From Spirochaetales bacterium UBA4629 (GTDB lineage: Bacteria > Spirochaetota > Spirochaetia > Sphaerochaetales > Sphaerochaetaceae), in the NCBI GenBank assembly GCA_002406055.1, contig DHMZ01000026.1, positions 1-19,207 on the forward strand: a DNA stretch of 19,207 nucleotides, given 5' to 3'. Shown here one piece after another: positions 15,125-19,207 of this stretch. Both the position numbers and the translations under genes were made by a program. The notes under the pieces are model-generated. The model did not search any database. It saw nothing but the letters and a program-made list of their open reading frames with translations, and was not told the DNA's origin. Every line of letters starts with the position of its first letter. The first letter of the stretch is position 1.

Positions 15125-15331
15125 ATGGCAAAGATTACTTTTGAAATAGACAAATGTAAGGGATGTGGACTCTGTGTAGAAGCTTGTCCTAAGTCTCTTC
15201 TTTTTCTTGATAAAAGCAAAATGAATAAGAAGGGACATAATTATGTTCAAATAAAAGATATGTCTAAGTGCGTAGGTTGTGGCTTCTGCTTCGCTATGTG
15301 CCCAGACTCAATAATTACGGTGGAAAAATAA
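15125..15331 (+). CDS. 2x[4Fe-4S] ferredoxin, delta subunit of VOR-type oxidoreductase
   Basis: A 68-residue protein with two complete cluster motifs: Cys11, 14, 17, 21 in CKGCGLCVEACP and Cys49, 52, 55, 59 in CVGCGFCFAMCP. It carries electrons between the TPP subunit and soluble ferredoxin. I place the start at ATG 15125 because AAGGA stands seven bases upstream and the protein then begins at the family alignment (MAKITFEIDKC). An in-frame upstream start at 15104 would overlap the previous gene. It is followed one base later by the alpha subunit. Confidence 0.93.
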   Translation: MAKITFEIDKCKGCGLCVEACPKSLLFLDKSKMNKKGHNYVQIKDMSKCVGCGFCFAMCPDSIITVEK

Positions 15332-15332
15332 T

Positions 15333-16397
15333 ATGAGTGAAAAGGTATTAATGAAGGGCAATGAGGCCATTGCTGAGGCAGCTTTAAGAGCTGGATGCAG
15401 ACATTACTTTGGTTATCCAATTACCCCACAGACGGAAATTGCAGCATATATGGCAAAGAGAATGCCTAAAATAGGCGGAGTTTTCCTTCAAGCAGAAAGT
15501 GAAATTAGTGCAATAAATATGGTCTATGGAGTCTCATCTACTGGTAAGAGAGTTATGACAAGTTCCTCAAGCCCAGGAGTCTCTCTTAAAATGGAGGGAA
15601 TTTCATATCTTGCTGGTTCAGATTTACCTGCTGTAATTGTAAATGTACAACGAGGAGGTCCGGGTCTTGGAGGTATTCAGCCTAGCCAATCTGATTATTT
15701 TCAAGCAACAAAAGGTGGTGGACACGGTGACTATCACATGATTGTACTTACGCCTGCGTCTGTTCAAGAAATGGCCTCTCTTACAATGTTAGCTTTTGAT
15801 TTAGCAGATAAATATCGTACTCCGGTTATGATTTTAGCTGACGGCACTATTGGACAAATGATGGAAAGTGTTGTTCTTCCTGATGAGGTCAAAGAGAAAA
15901 AATATGAAAAACCTTGGGCTTTAACAGGAACAAAAATGATGAGGGAGCACAATATTGTCAACTCTCTCTATCTCTCTCCTGAAAAGTTGGAAGAGACGAA
16001 TATAGAGCGTTTTGAACGTTACAGGAAAATTGAGGAAAACGAAGTTAGAGTTGAGAGTTATATGATGGATGATGCATCTTATGCTCTTGTTGCTTTTGGT
16101 ATTGCTTCTCGTGTTGCCAAGGCGTCTGTTAACGAACTGAGAGCTCTTGGTGTTAAATGTGGTCTTATTCGACCTCTTACAGTATGGCCATTTCCTTCAA
16201 AAGTAATAAATGAAGCATCTTATAGAGTTGAAGCATTCATTTCTGTAGAGCTTTCTATGGGACAAATGATTGAGGATATTCGTCTTGCTGAGGAGTGCAG
16301 AAAGCCAGTCTATTTGTGTCAACGAGCTGGTGGAATTATTCCATCCACCTCGCAAATTGTTGAGAAGGTTCTCTCTATACAAAAAGGAGGTAAGTAA
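15333..16397 (+). CDS. vorB: 2-oxoacid:ferredoxin oxidoreductase alpha subunit (VorB)
   Basis: A 354-residue subunit of a 2-ketoisovalerate-type ferredoxin oxidoreductase, which reversibly converts 2-oxo acid plus CoA and oxidised ferredoxin to acyl-CoA, CO2 and reduced ferredoxin. The N-terminal pyrimidine-binding domain shows GNEAIAEAALRAGC and FGYPITPQTEI (about 31-41), AESEISAINMVYG, TSSSSPGVSLKMEG, and the loop RGGPGLGGIQPSQSDYFQA (115-133 region). The C-terminal domain covers about 250-350. The short length and sequence match subunits annotated VorB; specificity for branched-chain versus other 2-oxo acids is supported mainly by the neighbouring ilvE and the Ile T-box. It abuts the ferredoxin gene and shares one base with the next gene (TAATG). 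Confidence 0.9.
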   Translation: MSEKVLMKGNEAIAEAALRAGCRHYFGYPITPQTEIAAYMAKRMPKIGGVFLQAESEISAINMVYGVSSTGKRVMTSSSSPGVSLKMEGISYLAGSDLPAVIVNVQRGGPGLGGIQPSQSDYFQATKGGGHGDYHMIVLTPASVQEMASLTMLAFDLADKYRTPVMILADGTIGQMMESVVLPDEVKEKKYEKPWALTGTKMMREHNIVNSLYLSPEKLEETNIERFERYRKIEENEVRVESYMMDDASYALVAFGIASRVAKASVNELRALGVKCGLIRPLTVWPFPSKVINEASYRVEAFISVELSMGQMIEDIRLAEECRKPVYLCQRAGGIIPSTSQIVEKVLSIQKGGK

Positions 16398-17149
16398 TGG
16401 CCATGCTATTTCAAAAACCAAAGAGCTTAACAGAGAAAGAGCTTCATTATTGCCCAGGTTGTTCTCATGGTATAATTCATCGCTTAGTTGCAGAAGCTAT
16501 TGATAGCCTTGGTATTGAAGGTAGAACAATAGGTGTTGCGCCTGTTGGCTGTGCTGTTATGGCATATGATTATTTTGCTTGCGATATGATAGAAGCTGCC
16601 CATGGAAGAGCACCTGCTGTTGCTACAGGTATAAAAAGATCTCTTCCTGAGAACATTGTTTTTACCTATCAGGGGGATGGAGATCTTGCTTCTATTGGTA
16701 TGGCTGAGACAGTTCATGCAGCAACAAGGAATGAAAATATTACAATCATATTTGTTAATAATGCTATCTATGGAATGACAGGAGGGCAAATGGCCCCAAC
16801 CTCTCTTCCTGGACAGGTTACACAAACCTCTCCTTATGGTAGGGATGTCTTTCGAGAAGGCTATCCAATAAAGGTATGTGAGCTCTTATCTAGCTTAGAT
16901 GGCCCATACTACATTTCACGTGTTGCTGTTAATAACGTAAAGAATGTTCTTAGTGCAAAGAAACACATAGAGAGAGCATTTCGAAATCAGGTTGAAAATA
17001 AAGGTTTTTCTCTTGTTGAAGTAGTTTCTGCATGTCCAACCAATTGGGGTTTGACTCCACAAAAGGCTTTAGAGTGGGTTGATGAAAAGATGATTCCTTA
17101 TTACCCACTTGGAGTTTTTAGAGATAAAGATGAGAAGGAGAGAGTATGA
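16397..17149 (+). CDS. 2-oxoacid:ferredoxin oxidoreductase beta subunit, TPP-binding
   Basis: A 250-residue subunit that binds thiamine diphosphate and carries out C-C bond chemistry with the alpha subunit. The TPP/Mg motif GDGDLASIG (93-101) is followed by NN (121-122) and the GMTGGQMAPTSLPGQ loop, all typical of PorB/VorA/KorB proteins. An N-terminal HYCPGCSHG (Cys19, Cys22) and GVAPVGCA match conserved positions of the family. AGGAGG six bases upstream confirms the start. The next gene overlaps its stop as ATGA. Together with the ferredoxin, alpha and gamma genes it gives a full four-subunit enzyme. Confidence 0.92.
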   Translation: MAMLFQKPKSLTEKELHYCPGCSHGIIHRLVAEAIDSLGIEGRTIGVAPVGCAVMAYDYFACDMIEAAHGRAPAVATGIKRSLPENIVFTYQGDGDLASIGMAETVHAATRNENITIIFVNNAIYGMTGGQMAPTSLPGQVTQTSPYGRDVFREGYPIKVCELLSSLDGPYYISRVAVNNVKNVLSAKKHIERAFRNQVENKGFSLVEVVSACPTNWGLTPQKALEWVDEKMIPYYPLGVFRDKDEKERV

Positions 17150-17676
17150 CTACTAAATTGATTATTGCTGGTTTTGGTGGCCAAGGAATCCTTTTCTTTG
17201 GTAAGTTACTTTCATATAAAGCATTGTTTGAAAATAAAGAGGTTAGTTGGCTTCCGTCCTATGGCCCAGAAATGAGGGGAGGAACAGCAACATGTTCTGT
17301 GACAATAAGTTCTTCCTTAATTGGTTCTCCAATTATTGATGAACCAGACATTCTAGTTGCAATGAATCTACCTTCTCTTGATAAGTTTGAGAGCAAAGTA
17401 AAGAGTGGAGGTAAGATTTTTGTCGACTCTACTATGGTAGAACGTAAAATAAAACGAAGTGATGTTGAGGCCTTTTATATTCCTTCTTCAGCGCTTTCTC
17501 AAGAGATGGGGAATGTGGCACTTAGCAATATTGTGCTACTTGGAAAGGTCTTAAAAGAATGCCCTGAACTTGGCAGAAACAAAATTGAGGAAGCTATTAA
17601 AAAAGTTGTCAGTGCCAGGCATCAGGATATGTATGAAATAAATTTGGAAGCTATAAATAGAGGCTTCAATTATTAA
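17146..17676 (+). CDS. 2-oxoacid:ferredoxin oxidoreductase gamma subunit
   Basis: A 176-residue subunit of the same enzyme. The family pattern IIAGFGGQGILFFGKLL (6-22) and SWLPSYGPEMRGGTATCSV (about 34-52) are clear, followed by GSPIIDEPDILVAMN. This domain binds CoA or contributes to the intersubunit interface in the PFOR family. It is the last gene of the T-box operon; its stop codon overlaps the glgA stop on the other strand, so no terminator fits between them and transcripts probably run into antisense sequence of glgA. Confidence 0.92.
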   Translation: MTTKLIIAGFGGQGILFFGKLLSYKALFENKEVSWLPSYGPEMRGGTATCSVTISSSLIGSPIIDEPDILVAMNLPSLDKFESKVKSGGKIFVDSTMVERKIKRSDVEAFYIPSSALSQEMGNVALSNIVLLGKVLKECPELGRNKIEEAIKKVVSARHQDMYEINLEAINRGFNY

Positions 17677-19130
17677 AGGGAATCGTATAGATTTTCGTAT
17701 CTACGAGAGGAATTGGACCAAGACCAATCTTCTTCCATTCCTCTCTTCATAATCTTTCTCCATTCGTCTTTTTTCTCGTAATAGAGCCAAAGTGCATGGT
17801 TTATTCTATCCATTAAAACTTGAGGATTAAAATCGAAGAAAGAAAAACCAGTTCCTGTTGAAGTGTATTGGTTATAAGGCTTTACTGTATCTTTTAAGCC
17901 TCCTGTTTCGTGAACAATTGGAATGGCGCCATACTTTAATCCTATTAGTTGTGTCAGGCCACAAGGTTCGAAAGCAGATGGAATAAGAAGGCTATCTACA
18001 GCACCATATATTTTGTGAGATAAACCTTCTGAGAATTCTATTTTTGCTCTGACTTTATCTCTATATTTGGATTCATAGTACCTGAACATATTCTCATAGC
18101 AACTATCCCCAGTTCCTAGAACAATTAAGTTTATTTTATTAGCACAAAGCCTATCCATAATAGGATCGAGCAAATCTATACCTTTTTGGTTTGTTAGGCG
18201 AGATACAATGGCAATTGTAAAAACATCTTTATCTTCTTTTAATCCCAATTCCTTTTGAAGTTCTACTTTGTTTTTTTCTCTCTCTTTGACAAAGGACGAA
18301 GAAGAATAATTATGAGGAAGAAGCATATCTTTTTCGGGGTTCCACACTCCATAGTCTAGACCATTGACAATTCCAAGTAGACGGTCTCTTCTCCATGAGA
18401 GAATATCTTCTAGTCCCTCTCCATAGCTATGTGTTTGTATTTCATTAGCATATGAAGAAGAGACGGTAGTTATCCAATCAGAAAAGACAAGGCCTCCACG
18501 TAGCATCGTCGCATTCCATTCGTCTTGTGGATAAGAGGTATCTTGAAATGGTGATACAAGAAGGCCTGGCACAAATAGCTCATTTGGTAATCCTGTTACC
18601 CACCTCAGGTGTCCAACATTCCAACAGCCTTGGAACCTGAGATTATGGATTGTCATTATTGTTTTAATTCCATGAAAAAAACTATCACCTTGGAAAATTG
18701 TATTTAGATATACTGGAACAAGTGAAGTCTGCCAATCATGAGCGTGGATAATATCTGGCTTGAAGCCAAGAAGAGGAAGGGCGGAGAGTATTGCTTTTGA
18801 AAAGTACGCAAAGCGCTCTAAGTCAGAAAAAAGATCAAAGTAAGGTTTGGCCCCAGAGAAGTATTTCTTATTATCGACAAAATAATATGTTATACCATCA
18901 AACTTTAGAGTGTTAATGCCAACATAGATTCTGTTGTCCATTTGGAAGTAAACAAGGTTTTTTAAATCCTTTTTATACTTTTCATCCATGCATTCATATT
19001 GTGGCAAGATTACTCTTACATCATACTTTTTCTTGTCTAAAGCTTTAGGTAGACTACCAACTACGTCTGCGAGTCCTCCTGTTTTTACAAAAGGTACACA
19101 CTCTGAAGAAGCAAATAATATTTTTTTCAT
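17673..19130 (-). CDS. glgA: Glycogen synthase (ADP-glucose type, GlgA)
   Basis: A 485-residue GT5 glycosyltransferase that extends alpha-1,4-glucan from ADP-glucose in the cytosol. Key features are KTGGLADV (16-23, nucleotide-sugar binding), HAHDW (129-133), IVSRLTNQKGIDL with Arg311 and Lys316, and AFEPCGLTQL (386-395) followed by ETGGLKDTV. Length is normal. AGGA six bases before the ATG supports the start. No other glycogen gene is in the window, and it is unrelated to the convergent T-box operon beyond sharing the TTAA at its end. Confidence 0.96.
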   Translation of the reverse strand: MKKILFASSECVPFVKTGGLADVVGSLPKALDKKKYDVRVILPQYECMDEKYKKDLKNLVYFQMDNRIYVGINTLKFDGITYYFVDNKKYFSGAKPYFDLFSDLERFAYFSKAILSALPLLGFKPDIIHAHDWQTSLVPVYLNTIFQGDSFFHGIKTIMTIHNLRFQGCWNVGHLRWVTGLPNELFVPGLLVSPFQDTSYPQDEWNATMLRGGLVFSDWITTVSSSYANEIQTHSYGEGLEDILSWRRDRLLGIVNGLDYGVWNPEKDMLLPHNYSSSSFVKEREKNKVELQKELGLKEDKDVFTIAIVSRLTNQKGIDLLDPIMDRLCANKINLIVLGTGDSCYENMFRYYESKYRDKVRAKIEFSEGLSHKIYGAVDSLLIPSAFEPCGLTQLIGLKYGAIPIVHETGGLKDTVKPYNQYTSTGTGFSFFDFNPQVLMDRINHALWLYYEKKDEWRKIMKRGMEEDWSWSNSSRRYENLYDSL

Positions 19131-19149
19131 ATTTCTTCCTTTTTAACAC

Positions 19150-19155
19150 ATTATG
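19150..19155 (-). promoter_or_regulatory. Candidate -10 element of glgA
   Basis: On the minus strand CATAAT (five of six matches) lies about 20 bases before the glgA start codon, with the ribosome binding site between. The region where a -35 would lie is occupied by the hairpin at 19162-19195 and shows no good TTGACA match, so the promoter is tentative. Confidence 0.3.
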
Positions 19156-19161
19156 AGCAAG

Positions 19162-19195
19162 AATTCCCCCACCTCTATAGGTGGTGGGATGAATT
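19162..19195. repeat. Imperfect hairpin, possible IS200/IS605-type element end
   Basis: AATTC, one base, CCCACC, a nine-base loop, GGTGGG, two bases and GAATT form an inverted repeat with a small internal loop. There is no T-run on either side, so it is not an ordinary terminator. From memory, G/C-rich hairpins flanked by GAATT-like bases are common at the ends of IS200/IS605-type elements and in the RNA next to TnpB genes. Only the edge is visible and no transposase is in the window. Confidence 0.35.
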
Positions 19196-19207
19196 GCCTT
19201 TGCACGA

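Noticed and set aside
10303..17676. Plain catabolic operon for branched-chain amino acids with ATP formation by the acyl-CoA synthetase
   Set aside because: Not excluded by gene content, but an Ile T-box that switches on under isoleucine starvation fits synthesis better; kept as the main alternative.
19162..19195. Rho-independent terminator at the right edge
   Set aside because: The stem is interrupted and neither strand has a T-tract after it.

Overview
The window looks like a stretch of bacterial chromosome from an A+T-rich, anaerobic, probably gut- or rumen-associated organism. The best lineage hint is the solute-binding protein at 7588-8388, whose signal peptide ends in an AGGNKE-type junction that I associate with Spirochaetota periplasmic binding proteins. 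Ferredoxin-dependent 2-oxoacid oxidoreductase genes and ACSM-type acid activation fit a fermentative anaerobe. Assignment to a Treponema-like or Sphaerochaeta-like spirochaete is inference. I see no rRNA, tRNA or CRISPR array.

Layout. (1) 20-634 (-): a small lipoprotein of unknown function, with its own promoter. (2) 733-6123 (+): a tightly packed six-gene unit: a variant metallophosphoesterase, a ParB-like/DUF4032-like protein, thymidylate synthase, dihydrofolate reductase, a MATE exporter and an MtnA-like isomerase. (3) 6120-7490 (-): a second MATE exporter, meeting the previous unit tail to tail in a shared TTAA. (4) 7588-9814 (-): a three-gene polar amino acid (cystine-type) ABC importer with a clear terminator. 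(5) 9815-10302: a divergent regulatory region with two promoters, an 18-bp inverted repeat and a complete T-box riboswitch ending in a terminator. (6) 10303-17676 (+): an eight-gene operon behind the T-box. (7) 17673-19130 (-): glycogen synthase, again tail to tail through TTAA. (8) 19162-19195: a hairpin at the right edge that resembles an IS200/IS605-type element end.

The most interesting unit is the T-box operon. It encodes an HTH-cupin-acyl-CoA synthetase fusion, an omega-amidase-like hydrolase, a branched-chain aminotransferase, a MinD/CobQ-like ATPase, and four subunits of a VOR-type 2-oxoacid:ferredoxin oxidoreductase. Taken alone, these genes would usually be read as branched-chain amino acid catabolism. 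The T-box reads as isoleucine-specific (specifier AUC, antiterminator UGGU), and T-boxes switch genes on when the cognate tRNA is uncharged. I therefore infer that the operon runs in the biosynthetic direction. Branched short-chain acids such as 2-methylbutyrate would be activated to acyl-CoA, carboxylated reductively by the oxidoreductase to the 2-oxo acid, and aminated to isoleucine (and probably valine and leucine). The omega-amidase could make a glutamine-driven transamination irreversible. This route is known biochemically from rumen anaerobes. Its packaging as a single T-box-controlled operon with a regulator-enzyme fusion is the part worth pursuing.
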